A program made the position numbers and the translations under genes. Shown here piece after piece: positions 35,255 to 44,717 of a stretch of DNA of 64,000 nt (its first letter is position 1; each line of letters starts with the position of its first letter). A model generated the notes under the pieces. It saw only the letters and a list, made by a program, of their open reading frames with translations. It did no database searches and had not been told where the DNA came from. This stretch comes from Aquimarina sp. Aq78 (GTDB lineage Bacteria; Bacteroidota; Bacteroidia; Flavobacteriales; Flavobacteriaceae), in the NCBI RefSeq assembly GCF_900299525.1, contig NZ_OMKA01000036.1:1-64000 (forward strand), read 5' to 3'.

Positions 35255-36610
35255 CTAAAACCCTAAAATTAGTTTTGCGATATAAAAGAATAAGAAAATC
35301 CCGAAAATATCATTACTGGTTGTAATAAAAGGACCTGTGGCAATTGCAGGATCAATACCTCTTTTATCAAGAATAATTGGTACAAAAGTACCGATAAGTG
35401 CCGCTACGATAATAACACTCATAAGTGCTGCTGCTATTGTTAAGCTAAATGAGATTTCATACTTCATAATAAAACCAAAAAGAATAATAAGCAGCGCCAA
35501 TGCAGCACCATTAATTAAGCTAAGACTTACTTCTTTCAGTAGTCGATTTAGCAAGCTTCCTTTTACTACATTATTTGCCAATCCCTGTACTATAATTGCA
35601 GAAGATTGCACACCTACGTTTCCTGCCATCGCAGCAATTAGTGGTGTGTAGAAAAATAGATCTCTAATTCTTGGATTGGTCATTACACCTTCAAAGCCCT
35701 GCATGATGAATACACTTCCTAATCCTCCAAAAAGGCCTAAAATCAACCAGGGTAACCGTGCTCTGGTAAGTTCCCATACATTATCATCTGCTTCTACATC
35801 TTGAGAAATACCTGCAGCTAATTGATAATCTTTCTCAGCCTCATCCTTAATAAAATCTACAATATCATCTATAGTTACTCGACCAACCAATACATTTTCT
35901 TTGTCTACCACAGGGATAGCTTCAAGATCATATTTTTGCATAATACGAGCTACTTCTTCTCCTTCGGTATCTACATCTACAGAATCTACTTTTGGAATAT
36001 ATACTTCGCTAATATGAGTTTTTGCAGAGGCAGTAAGTAAATCCTTAAGAGATAGTCTGCCTTTTAACTTTTCATCTTTATCTACAACGTAAATAGAATG
36101 TACCCGAGTAACATTTTCTGCCTGTCGCCGCATTTCTCTAACACAACCAGCTACGGTCCAGGTTTCTTTTACCATTACGAGCTCTTTGGCCATTAGTCCA
36201 CCTGCAGTATCTTCATCATAGGTGAGAAGCTCTTTAATATCCTCTGCACGTTTTTCATCCTCTATCTCTGCAATTACTTTTTCTGCACGATCATCAGGAA
36301 GCTCGGCAACAATATCAGCAGCATCATCAGTATCCATTTCTTCTAACTCTTCTGCAATCTCTTTTGCAGAAAGGTTTTCAAGAATACGTTCACGAAAATC
36401 TTCTTCGAGCTCCATAAGAGCTTCAGATGTTTTTTCGCTATCTAATAATTTAATAAGGTAGGTAGCTTCAGATAAGCCAAGTTCACTAATAATTTCTGCA
36501 ACATCAGCAAAATGAATTTCACTAAGCATTTCGCGCAGACGAGTATCACCTTCTTCACGGATGAGGTGTCGTACCTGTTCGATTAACTCATTAGAAACTT
36601 TAAATTGCAT
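35255..36610 (-). CDS. mgtE: magnesium transporter MgtE
   Basis: A 451-residue magnesium channel. The N-terminal helical MgtE_N domain (about 20-125, EELEEMDTDDAADIVAEL) senses magnesium. Two CBS domains (about 140-255) follow, then five membrane helices (about 285-450) with the conserved pore region FITTSNDIFGIFLFF near the end and GVQSSAIIVQGL. The acidic residues in the N domain and the CBS pair are intact. A typical -7 box stands 38 bases upstream. Confidence 0.95.
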   Translation of the reverse strand: MQFKVSNELIEQVRHLIREEGDTRLREMLSEIHFADVAEIISELGLSEATYLIKLLDSEKTSEALMELEEDFRERILENLSAKEIAEELEEMDTDDAADIVAELPDDRAEKVIAEIEDEKRAEDIKELLTYDEDTAGGLMAKELVMVKETWTVAGCVREMRRQAENVTRVHSIYVVDKDEKLKGRLSLKDLLTASAKTHISEVYIPKVDSVDVDTEGEEVARIMQKYDLEAIPVVDKENVLVGRVTIDDIVDFIKDEAEKDYQLAAGISQDVEADDNVWELTRARLPWLILGLFGGLGSVFIMQGFEGVMTNPRIRDLFFYTPLIAAMAGNVGVQSSAIIVQGLANNVVKGSLLNRLLKEVSLSLINGAALALLIILFGFIMKYEISFSLTIAAALMSVIIVAALIGTFVPIILDKRGIDPAIATGPFITTSNDIFGIFLFFYIAKLILGF

Positions 36611-36647
36611 ATACTCAGTATTTAGTGATCCCCTTCACAAACGCCCA

Positions 36648-36655
36648 CAAAGATA
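36648..36655 (-). promoter_or_regulatory. -7 box of mgtE
   Basis: On the minus strand TATCTTTG, exact TAnnTTTG, followed by TGGGC, 37 bases before the mgtE ATG. Confidence 0.55.
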
Positions 36656-36701
36656 ACCAAAGAATTTAATTGGACTTTATGAGTGTGTTAAATCACTTAA
36701 C

Positions 36702-37568
36702 CTATTGTTTTTCAATTAATAATGTCAATTTTATAAATTGATCAACAGACAATTGTTCGGGACGTTTAGTCAGAATTTCTAATGTTTTGATCTCATCATT
36801 CAATTCAAAAGTTTTAAGACTATTTCTTAAGGTTTTACGACGTTGCCCAAACGAAGTCTTTACGACTCTGAAAAATAATTTTTCATCACAAGGCAGAGAA
36901 TATTCATTTTTTCTAATCAATCGCAATACTCCACTATCTACTTTGGGAGGAGGGTTAAAAACATCAGGAGGAACAGTAAATAGGTATTCGGCATCGTAAA
37001 AGGCTTGTGTAAGCACCGAAAGAATACCGTAGGCTTTACTACCCGCTTTTTCACAAATACGCTGGGCAACTTCTTTTTGAAACATCCCGGTAAATTCAGG
37101 AATACGATCTTTGTTTTCTAATGTTTTGAAAACAATTTGAGTAGAAATATTGTAAGGAAAGTTACCTGTTATTGCAAATTGTTCTTTGGTAAATAATAGA
37201 TTTAGATCAAACTTTAGAAAATCGGCCTCTATTACTCTAAAAGTAGTATTCCCTCTTAATGCCTCTGTATGTTCGAGATGAAAATTAGTGTTGAGATATT
37301 CGATAGACTCCCTGTCTAGATCCATAGCTATAACATCAATATCTTTTTGAAGAATATACTTGGTGAGAACTCCCATTCCCGGACCAATTTCAACAACATT
37401 TTTGTAGCCTTGCAAGGTAAGGGTGTCACCAATCTTTTTAGCAATATTTTCATCCTTTAGAAAATGTTGTCCCAGATGCTTTTTTGCCTTTACAGCGGTT
37501 TTTTCGAAAGAAGATTTGGGGTTAGAACTGTATTTTTTGTTTTTTTTTGATTTACCCATTCCGTTCAC
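36702..37568 (-). CDS. rsmA: 16S rRNA dimethyladenosine transferase
   Basis: It dimethylates two adjacent adenines in helix 45 of 16S rRNA during small-subunit assembly. The opening KKHLGQHFLKDENIAKKI is the family signature. The SAM loop VVEIGPGMGVLTKYIL, motif IV GNFPYNIST and the late PPPKVDSGVLRL are all intact. A Lys/Ser-rich extension of about 25 residues precedes the family core; an in-frame ATG at 37559 is also possible. The start overlaps the end of the DUF4286 gene by 17 bases. Confidence 0.95.
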   Translation of the reverse strand: MNGMGKSKKNKKYSSNPKSSFEKTAVKAKKHLGQHFLKDENIAKKIGDTLTLQGYKNVVEIGPGMGVLTKYILQKDIDVIAMDLDRESIEYLNTNFHLEHTEALRGNTTFRVIEADFLKFDLNLLFTKEQFAITGNFPYNISTQIVFKTLENKDRIPEFTGMFQKEVAQRICEKAGSKAYGILSVLTQAFYDAEYLFTVPPDVFNPPPKVDSGVLRLIRKNEYSLPCDEKLFFRVVKTSFGQRRKTLRNSLKTFELNDEIKTLEILTKRPEQLSVDQFIKLTLLIEKQ

Positions 37569-37866
37569 TTACAATTTCTAACTCGGTTCTAAACGCTACA
37601 AATTTACCAGTAAAACGATTAGATTTTGACCTAAGACGATCTGCATCCTCATCATAGTATTTTTGTAAAGTTTCTTTGTTGTTGGTCGTGTATTGTACAG
37701 AATAAGTGACACCTCCCATCTCTTCTTCTACCATTACTTTAGTCATTAATGCTTTACTAAACTTTCCTGTAGAAAGCATATCAGGTATATGTTCCTCTTT
37801 CATCCAATCTAACCATTCGTCATGGATAGTTTCTTCTATATTTATGGTAACGTTATATATGTACAT
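37552..37866 (-). CDS. DUF4286 family protein
   Basis: A 104-residue soluble protein of the DUF4286 family, ferredoxin-like alpha-beta in pattern (MYIYNVTINIEETIHDEWLDWMKEEHIPDML, then VTYSVQY). These proteins commonly lie beside rsmA in Bacteroidota, and the overlap with rsmA here fits. The function is unknown; the fold resembles small Dabb/ABM-type domains. Confidence 0.85.
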   Translation of the reverse strand: MYIYNVTINIEETIHDEWLDWMKEEHIPDMLSTGKFSKALMTKVMVEEEMGGVTYSVQYTTNNKETLQKYYDEDADRLRSKSNRFTGKFVAFRTELEIVSERNG

Positions 37867-37950
37867 GTTAGTTGTTAATGTTTTGGGAAATAGTATTTAG
37901 TATAATTACAAAGGCGTAAAGTTACAAAGAAGCAAAGGTTTACAGGTGAT

Positions 37951-39738
37951 TTAATTTATGGCATCTCCTCGTAGGGTTCTGTATTTTTTTCGTGCATCTA
38001 CAAAATAAATACTATCAGCGTGATTAAAAATTATCTTTTCATATAATTCTTTAGCTTTTTCGGGCTCTCCTAGCTCATTCACATAGAGCTCGGCTAACCA
38101 GTAATAAGCATCATCAACGAGGATATCATCATTGTAAAATTCAATAATTTTTAGATAGTTGATTTTAGCTTTTTCGAATTGCTTTTCTTTTTCAAATAAT
38201 TTTGCCTGTCGTAAAAAAGCTTCATCCTCAATTTTTTCACCTTTATGTTGAGTTAAGATAATTTCATGCATAGTAATTGCATCCTGATTTTTATTCTGAA
38301 AAGCCAATAGATCGGCCTTTGCAAAAATCTTTAAAGCAGTTTGAGTAGAATCCTCAAGAGAATTATCACTGATAATTAGACTTAACTCCATAGCATCATT
38401 AGCAATCAATTGAGAGGTAGAAGACTTTAGTACATCGAGTTGCGTTTGTGCCCAGGCAAAATCCCCTTTGTAATAACTGGTTTTTGCTACTTTAAACCTA
38501 GCATCTTGGGCTAAGAAATTATTTTTTAAAGCATTTTGTACCTGGGTATAATAAATTAATGCCTGATTAAATTTTTGATCCAATACCAGGATATCTGCAA
38601 TTTTCATTTTTATTCTAGAAGATTGAAATCTTGATAGTGGTTCTCTATCTAGTATATCTTTTAAAAAACGAATAGCCTCCTGTTTTTTATCCTGATTAAA
38701 TGCTAGAAAATGCGAATAATCAATTTGTAATCCTATAGTTTCTCTGGCTTTTCCATATTCCTTGAATACGGTATTATATTGTTCTATAATAGTTTTATGC
38801 TCTTTTTTGGAGGCATTATCTACTTTTGCCTTCAGGATAATTTTATGAGCCGTAAGCTTCATATCTTTTGAAGCCGGTGTTTCTAAAATATAATTTAGAA
38901 TTTCTACAGCAGACTTAATATCTTTTTCCGAAATAGCAATTCTAGCAAGATCTATAATCCCTTCAGGGCTTTCTTGTTTACGCTTATATATTGCTTTTTC
39001 TTGTATAAATGCTTTTTTAAATTCCTTTTGTTGTACAAAAAGCCAGCTTAGCATTTCATTATATAAGATATCGGGATTCCGCTGGAGTTTTTTAATCAAT
39101 AACTTTCTAAATATAACATTTGCCTCACCCGTTGGACTATCTGTTATGTAGTCACTAAAATTTCGTTGTACAATATTTATATAATTAGGCTGCAATCGCA
39201 ATAATGCCAAATAGCTATCGAACATTTTTTCTAGTTTCCCCTGTTCTCCATAAATTTTGGCTAACTGTACATTAAAATTTGCTCTGGGATTGTGCTTCAT
39301 CCCTTTTTCATAAATTAAAGCTGCTTCATCTAATAAACTATATTTTTCAAAAGTTTGAGCAAGTGAATAGGCATGATTTGCATTATTGTTATTATAGGTT
39401 TCTATGGCTTTATCATAGTAAGTACGAGCTTGCTCTGTTTTACCTTGCAGATCATAATGGTGTCCTAATTCGACCAGAATTTGAGCATTATTTGGCACTT
39501 TCTCAATTCGCTTTTTTAGAATGCCCTCTGCTTTATCAAAATGTTCTAATTGTTGATGAGATTCGACTAACCCTAATAAATAATTAATTCGGTTTGGGTT
39601 TTTGGTATATAATTTTTTGTAGACAGAAAGTGCTTTTTCGTATTGTCCCTGCTGGATATAGTTTTTTGCTAACTGCTCCGACTGCGCAATCGTCGAAAAA
39701 GTAAACAACAGGGTAATATAGAAAAAGATAAAGCGCAT
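37951..39738 (-). CDS. exported TPR protein
   Basis: A 595-residue protein with an N-terminal signal peptide (FFYITLLFTFSTIAQ) and tandem TPR repeats over most of the rest (for example QGQYEKALSVYKKLYTKNP, and LELGHHYDLQGKTEQARTYYDKAIETY). Later repeats include one near the C-terminus, YWLAELYVNELGEPEKAKELYEKII. It probably works in the periplasm as a protein-binding scaffold; the partner is unknown. A -7-like box (TATCTTTA on the minus strand, 39755-39762) lies just before the start. It is divergent from nothing, followed by the rsmA unit. Confidence 0.85.
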   Translation of the reverse strand: MRFIFFYITLLFTFSTIAQSEQLAKNYIQQGQYEKALSVYKKLYTKNPNRINYLLGLVESHQQLEHFDKAEGILKKRIEKVPNNAQILVELGHHYDLQGKTEQARTYYDKAIETYNNNNANHAYSLAQTFEKYSLLDEAALIYEKGMKHNPRANFNVQLAKIYGEQGKLEKMFDSYLALLRLQPNYINIVQRNFSDYITDSPTGEANVIFRKLLIKKLQRNPDILYNEMLSWLFVQQKEFKKAFIQEKAIYKRKQESPEGIIDLARIAISEKDIKSAVEILNYILETPASKDMKLTAHKIILKAKVDNASKKEHKTIIEQYNTVFKEYGKARETIGLQIDYSHFLAFNQDKKQEAIRFLKDILDREPLSRFQSSRIKMKIADILVLDQKFNQALIYYTQVQNALKNNFLAQDARFKVAKTSYYKGDFAWAQTQLDVLKSSTSQLIANDAMELSLIISDNSLEDSTQTALKIFAKADLLAFQNKNQDAITMHEIILTQHKGEKIEDEAFLRQAKLFEKEKQFEKAKINYLKIIEFYNDDILVDDAYYWLAELYVNELGEPEKAKELYEKIIFNHADSIYFVDARKKYRTLRGDAIN

Positions 39739-39796
39739 TTTGCAAGTTTTTTTGTAAAGATAGCAAAATGCGCTTTAGTAATATGTTATGGATCCC

Positions 39797-41068
39797 TTAA
39801 TCTATATATTCAAATCCACAGTAAGGAACTAGTACTTCGGGGATTTTGATACCTTTTGGAGTTTGGTAATTTTCTAATATACCTGCAAGTACTCTGGGTA
39901 ATGCCAATGAGCTTCCATTAAGCGTATGTGCCAATTGATTTTTTCCATTTGCATCTTTAAACCTTAATTTTAAGCGATTAGCTTGATAAGATTCAAAGTT
40001 AGATACAGAACTAATTTCTAACCAACGATCTTGTGCTGTAGAGAAAACTTCGAAATCAAATGTTAGAGCAGAAGTAAATCCAATATCTCCACCACAAAGG
40101 CGTAGTATACGATACGGTAATTGTAAATCGTTAAGGATACTTTTTATATGATCTACCATCCCATCAAGAGCATCATACGAGTTTTCTGGTTTTTCGATAC
40201 GCACAATTTCTACTTTATCAAATTGATGCAAACGATTTAAACCACGCACATGTGCACCATAAGAACCTGCCTCACGTCTAAAACATGGAGTATATCCCGT
40301 ACAGCAAATAGGAAGATCACTTTCTTGTAATAACTCATCTCTAAACATGTTGGTCACAGGGACCTCTGCAGTAGGGATAAGGTATAGATCGTCCCCGGTT
40401 ACATGATACATTTGCCCTTCTTTATCGGGTAATTGTCCTGTACCATATCCTGATGCTTCATTAACCAGATGAGGTACCTGAAATTCTTTATATCCGGCAT
40501 CAGTATTTTTATCCAAAAAATAGCTAATCAAAGCACGTTGTAATCGAGCACCTTTACCTTTATACACAGGGAAACCAGCTCCTGTTATTTTTACACCCAA
40601 TTCAAAATCAATAATGTCATATTTTTTGGCAAGCTCCCAATGTGGTAACGCACCTTCTTCTAAAACAGGAATATCACCTTCACGAAAAATCTCTTCGTTG
40701 TCTTCATCACTTTGACCATTAGGAACAGAATCGTGAGGGACATTTGGGATGGTGTACAACAACTGGATTAATTTCTCTTGGATATCAGTAAGTTCTGTTG
40801 ATAATTGCTTAGAGCTATCTTTTAGTTGTGCAGTTTTCTCTTTTAATAGGTTTGCTTTTTGCTGCTCACCATTTTTAAATAGCATCCCTATTTCTTTAGA
40901 GAATTTATTAGAGTCGGCCAGAGTATTGTCTAATTTAGTCTGTGTGGCACGTCGACTTTCATCCAAGCCAATAATTTCTTCTAAAACAGCAGCGGCGTCA
41001 AAATTCCTTTTTGTCAAAGCTTTTATATACGCTTCTTTGTTTGCTATGATGTTTTGTACTATTAACAT
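39797..41068 (-). CDS. serS: serine-tRNA ligase
   Basis: It charges tRNA-Ser. The N-terminal ~110 residues are the tRNA-binding coiled-coil arm. The class II catalytic core has motif 2 as CFRREAGSYGAHVRGLNRLHQFDKVEI and motif 3 as NGSSLALPRVLAGILE. Length (423) is normal for a bacterial SerS. The start ATG overlaps head-to-head with a possible small plus-strand gene at 41067. Confidence 0.96.
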   Translation of the reverse strand: MLIVQNIIANKEAYIKALTKRNFDAAAVLEEIIGLDESRRATQTKLDNTLADSNKFSKEIGMLFKNGEQQKANLLKEKTAQLKDSSKQLSTELTDIQEKLIQLLYTIPNVPHDSVPNGQSDEDNEEIFREGDIPVLEEGALPHWELAKKYDIIDFELGVKITGAGFPVYKGKGARLQRALISYFLDKNTDAGYKEFQVPHLVNEASGYGTGQLPDKEGQMYHVTGDDLYLIPTAEVPVTNMFRDELLQESDLPICCTGYTPCFRREAGSYGAHVRGLNRLHQFDKVEIVRIEKPENSYDALDGMVDHIKSILNDLQLPYRILRLCGGDIGFTSALTFDFEVFSTAQDRWLEISSVSNFESYQANRLKLRFKDANGKNQLAHTLNGSSLALPRVLAGILENYQTPKGIKIPEVLVPYCGFEYID

Positions 41069-41276
41069 GATATCTTTTTTGGGCGATTTCCGGGCTATTC
41101 GTTATATCTTTTTCTTGGCTACCCTAAGCTTATCTATGGGTATTAATGATCAAGAAAAAGGATGCCACTACTATCCCTATCGCAATGAAGGAGCAAATTT
41201 AAAGAAAAGTGAGGTTTTAGATTGTAGTTCTATAGTGAATTTTAAGAAATTTATTCAAACCTATTTAAGAATATAA
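41067..41276 (+). CDS. possible small exported protein, 69 residues
   Basis: The frame from ATG 41067 has a hydrophobic N-terminus (YIFFLATLSLSMG) like a signal peptide and a Cys/Tyr/Lys-rich tail (CHYYPYRNEG, then LDCSSIVNFKKFIQTYL). Codon use in the second half resembles neighbouring genes. It starts on top of the serS start and ends five bases from the kinase gene stop, so the region is tightly packed. It may instead be just the leader of serS. No similarity is recognised. Confidence 0.35.
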   Translation: MISFLGDFRAIRYIFFLATLSLSMGINDQEKGCHYYPYRNEGANLKKSEVLDCSSIVNFKKFIQTYLRI

Positions 41277-41280
41277 AAAT

Positions 41281-43179
41281 TTATGCAATTGGGACTTCTA
41301 TATTGATGACCGTACCTCTTTGAATTACAGAGTCTATAAACATATCTCCGGATAAAGTACTCAAACGAGTTTTTATGTTTTTAAACCCAATTCCATCAAC
41401 TGCTTTTCCACTCTCGAAACCTACACCATCATCTTCAAAAAGTAGTTGTATCGAATCATCGTGATGATTAAGATAGATATCGATATTTTTGGCTTTAGCA
41501 TGTTTAAGACAATTAGTTAATAGTTCTTGTATGATCTTAAATAGTTCTTCTGTAAGAGTCGGACTAATTTGGTTAATCTGATTTTTGGGATATGGGTGAA
41601 ATGATATTTGCTGACCGCTACCATTGATCACATTATTGATATATTCTTTTATCAATGAGGTAATCGGATTTTTTTGAAACTTTTTCGGGATAAGATTGTG
41701 AGAAAAATCTCTTACCTGATTATAGGTCTCATCGACTTGTTTAATAATATTTGCTTCTTGATCATCGGTTTTACCAGAGTTAGAAAGTTGCAATTTTATA
41801 CTTGCTAGATTACCACCAACACTATCATGTAACTCTCGTGCAAGGCGTTGCCTTTCTTTATCTTGCCCGTCCATTGTAGCTTTGATCAGGTTTAATTCCT
41901 GATCTTTCATCAATCCATATACTTTTTGAGTATTTACTTCTTCCTGAGACTTGTTGAGCGCTATTTGAGTCTTTAATTTCTGAAAATACATAAATAGCAA
42001 ACCGATTACTGGTAATAGTACAGCAAGAAAACCGATCAAAAATGCTTTTTTGATAGTTCGTTGTCTTTTAAGTTCACTTTCTTTTAATAACCGTTCTTCT
42101 TTAAGTGATAAGATCTCTTTTTCTTTTTGAAGCGTCTGATATTTAACCTCTAATTCTTTTACAATTTTTTTATTTTGTTTTGTAGTGATTCGGTTAGAAA
42201 CATCTACGTATTGGGTCATTAATGCATATGCATTTTTATAATTTCCGCGATTTGCATACAGACCCTTTAGCATATGGATAACTTTTTTTTGCAATTCTAG
42301 CCTGTTCCATTGTACGGCATTTACATATGCAGAATTTAATATCATTTCTGCAGAATCGTAATCTTCTAATTTATAATATACCCGACCTATTTGATATACG
42401 GCTTCTATATATAGATCATAGAAATGATTTTCTTGAGCTTGCTCTTTTGCAGGCATAAAATATTCCATCGCTTTGATGGTTCGGTCATTAAAAAGTTCGA
42501 GTCGCCCAAGTTTTAATCGAACCTCTATCGATATTTTATTTGGAGTATCAGGGAGATCCTCTAAAACAGAAAAGTAATAAGATTTTGCTTTTTCAATATT
42601 GTTTTTATGAAAATAAATATCTCCTAAAAACTTCCCGGCCAGTATTATGGTTTCCTTGTTCTTAGACTCTGTAATGCAAGATTCAATAATGGGGAGTGCT
42701 AGGTCATATTTTTTTTGTTCCAGATATACAGCACCCAACCCGAGTTGGTGTTTATAATACATCGTTTGCATTTCGGGAATAGGAGAGTTAGTAATGCCTT
42801 CGATAAAATGTTTCATCGCTGCATCATAGAGGCCGTTTTTAAGTTTTCCGTGCCCGATAATATTGTTTGCTATAGAAAGGTATAATGATTTATTGGTAAT
42901 ATTTTCTTTTAACGTTGTGGTTTTTAAAAGATCTCCATAATACGTTATAGAATCGGTATTGCCTGCTTGCAGGTGTATTTGAGCTATTTTTTCAATTAAT
43001 TGTAGGCGCGTAATAACATCCGGACTGTTTTTAAGCTGGCGATATAATTGCGCATCTACAGTGTTAGGAATAATACCAAAAAATGTATAATTAGTATTCT
43101 GTCTGTTGTTTTGACTATGTACAGAAAAGAAAAACAACAGAAGAATGCTACAAATTCCCTTTATTAAATATGAATGCAT
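41281..43179 (-). CDS. TPR sensor histidine kinase (HisKA_3/NarX type)
   Basis: A 632-residue membrane kinase. A signal peptide (about 1-23) exports TPR-type repeats (about 45-330). A coiled coil leads to one membrane helix (about 378-400). A HisKA_3 domain follows with RQRLARELHDSVGGNLASIKLQLS and then HATPase_c (ELLTNCLKHAKA as N-box, DDGVGFES as G1, GIGFKNIKTRL). Such kinases pair with LuxR-type response regulators, but none is adjacent. It is probably a signal receptor for cell-envelope or community cues, a guess from the TPR sensor. Confidence 0.9.
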   Translation of the reverse strand: MHSYLIKGICSILLLFFFSVHSQNNRQNTNYTFFGIIPNTVDAQLYRQLKNSPDVITRLQLIEKIAQIHLQAGNTDSITYYGDLLKTTTLKENITNKSLYLSIANNIIGHGKLKNGLYDAAMKHFIEGITNSPIPEMQTMYYKHQLGLGAVYLEQKKYDLALPIIESCITESKNKETIILAGKFLGDIYFHKNNIEKAKSYYFSVLEDLPDTPNKISIEVRLKLGRLELFNDRTIKAMEYFMPAKEQAQENHFYDLYIEAVYQIGRVYYKLEDYDSAEMILNSAYVNAVQWNRLELQKKVIHMLKGLYANRGNYKNAYALMTQYVDVSNRITTKQNKKIVKELEVKYQTLQKEKEILSLKEERLLKESELKRQRTIKKAFLIGFLAVLLPVIGLLFMYFQKLKTQIALNKSQEEVNTQKVYGLMKDQELNLIKATMDGQDKERQRLARELHDSVGGNLASIKLQLSNSGKTDDQEANIIKQVDETYNQVRDFSHNLIPKKFQKNPITSLIKEYINNVINGSGQQISFHPYPKNQINQISPTLTEELFKIIQELLTNCLKHAKAKNIDIYLNHHDDSIQLLFEDDGVGFESGKAVDGIGFKNIKTRLSTLSGDMFIDSVIQRGTVINIEVPIA

Positions 43180-43391
43180 TGTAATAATTTTTGTGAGTCG
43201 AAATTAAGTACACAAATTAGAGTATATAATTTCGAGTTAAAACCGTATTTCCTTGATTTTAAACTATGCAAAACTACATAAGGTTTTACAATCAAATACT
43301 ATAGGTGTCGAAAAATAACTTAATTTTAGCTTGCTTTATCATAAAAAAGAACACTCTTGCTTTTTTTTATGTCATAAACCATAAGATTATT

Positions 43392-44717
43392 TTACTCTTT
43401 TTCTTCATACTTGAGAATCCATGGATTTGTAGTAAAGTAATTCCATGAAGCACTGGCCAGATCAACTTTTGGATCGATAAGTGTTTGGTATTTTTTGCCA
43501 TTAATAGATACTTTACTATGGACATAGATGGCAATATCTTTTTCTTTTATGGCATATTCTGCTTTGATTTTTTGTGCAAATTGCCACATAGCATCTGGTT
43601 TTGATGATACTAACCGTAATTGTTTTTTGGAGAGATAATCATTTTTGTTAATTAATTTTTGTAGTGCTTTAGGATCATTTTTATCTACAAAATAGAAATT
43701 AGTAGTACCATATCGACCTCTTAGCATCATACGCCAACTCATTCTATGACCTTCTTCTGTCCATAATACATCTCCTGGGATAATCCAGTGGCGAATAGGA
43801 AGCAAGATTTGTATAATAAACCATACTGTTAGTACAGGAAGCAGAAATTTACGGTATGAAGGAATAATTACTTCTCCTGCATTATAAAATTCCTTCTTTC
43901 TCATAAACAGATGATGTATTCTTTCTCTTGTAAAGAAAAAGACGGTAAATGCTAATGATAAATATGGAAATATCCCTATTTGAAAAACAATAGAATTAAA
44001 AATATGGAAAAATACACTAAAACAAAAAGCGGCTAGTCGAGTTCTCCTCCACAGTAGTAAGGGGACAATCAATAAGTCGAATAAAATACCATAATATGCA
44101 ATAAAAACATGTGTCCAATGTTCCTGAAGAATATTTCCTACAATAGGATAATTTGCTTTACCAATCATCAGGTTTTTGGCAACAGTAAAATCTAGCCAGT
44201 CAGGATATAGTTTGGCTACAGATGCATAGGTGTATACAATCCAGAGTTGAGCAATAATAACTAATATGCACCATCTGGGCATCGCAATTTTTTTGAGTAA
44301 TGGGTTTTGTTTTACATCTATCGAGAAATAATTTCCTGCAGGTAGAGTGCACATTATTATGCAAAGTAGTAATAAGAGATAGTAATGGTTGTTATAAGAT
44401 GCTTTTTGCATAAAATAAACCCCTGCCCATAATATGGTATAGCCAATCATGCTCCATCGATATTTAAAACCAATCATTACTAAAAGGCCAAAAATCCCCA
44501 TTACGGCAAAATAATAATACATACCATTACCTGGTAAAGGTTGTAAAAAGTCTAAACCAATAAAGTTAAAAGTAAACTTGGGTTCGATAAGGGTACGATT
44601 AACCCAGCCTGTAAAAATAGCTCCAATAGCCTCTGAAGCAATCAGGAATCCAAAAAAAACTCTAAATATAATAAGAGAACTATTATCTATATGAGTGAAT
44701 AGCCAACGATTGATCAT
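43392..44717 (-). CDS. HTTM domain membrane protein (vitamin K-dependent gamma-carboxylase-like)
   Basis: A 441-residue membrane protein with about six to seven hydrophobic segments (about 15-270) in the HTTM arrangement, with conserved aromatic helix sequences such as YFMQKASYNNHYYLLLLLC and AQLWIVYTYASVAKLYPDW. The C-terminal ~150 residues form a soluble domain. HTTM is the bacterial cousin of gamma-carboxylase, whose substrate is unknown in Bacteroidota. Its start overlaps the ribF stop by four bases (ATGA), so the two are translated in sequence. No related substrate gene is close by. Confidence 0.82.
   Translation of the reverse strand: MINRWLFTHIDNSSLIIFRVFFGFLIASEAIGAIFTGWVNRTLIEPKFTFNFIGLDFLQPLPGNGMYYYFAVMGIFGLLVMIGFKYRWSMIGYTILWAGVYFMQKASYNNHYYLLLLLCIIMCTLPAGNYFSIDVKQNPLLKKIAMPRWCILVIIAQLWIVYTYASVAKLYPDWLDFTVAKNLMIGKANYPIVGNILQEHWTHVFIAYYGILFDLLIVPLLLWRRTRLAAFCFSVFFHIFNSIVFQIGIFPYLSLAFTVFFFTRERIHHLFMRKKEFYNAGEVIIPSYRKFLLPVLTVWFIIQILLPIRHWIIPGDVLWTEEGHRMSWRMMLRGRYGTTNFYFVDKNDPKALQKLINKNDYLSKKQLRLVSSKPDAMWQFAQKIKAEYAIKEKDIAIYVHSKVSINGKKYQTLIDPKVDLASASWNYFTTNPWILKYEEKE

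Noticed and set aside
40749..41066. Plus-strand frame antisense to serS
   Set aside because: It is a mirror of the serS coding strand; only the last part (41067-41276) falls outside serS and is treated separately.
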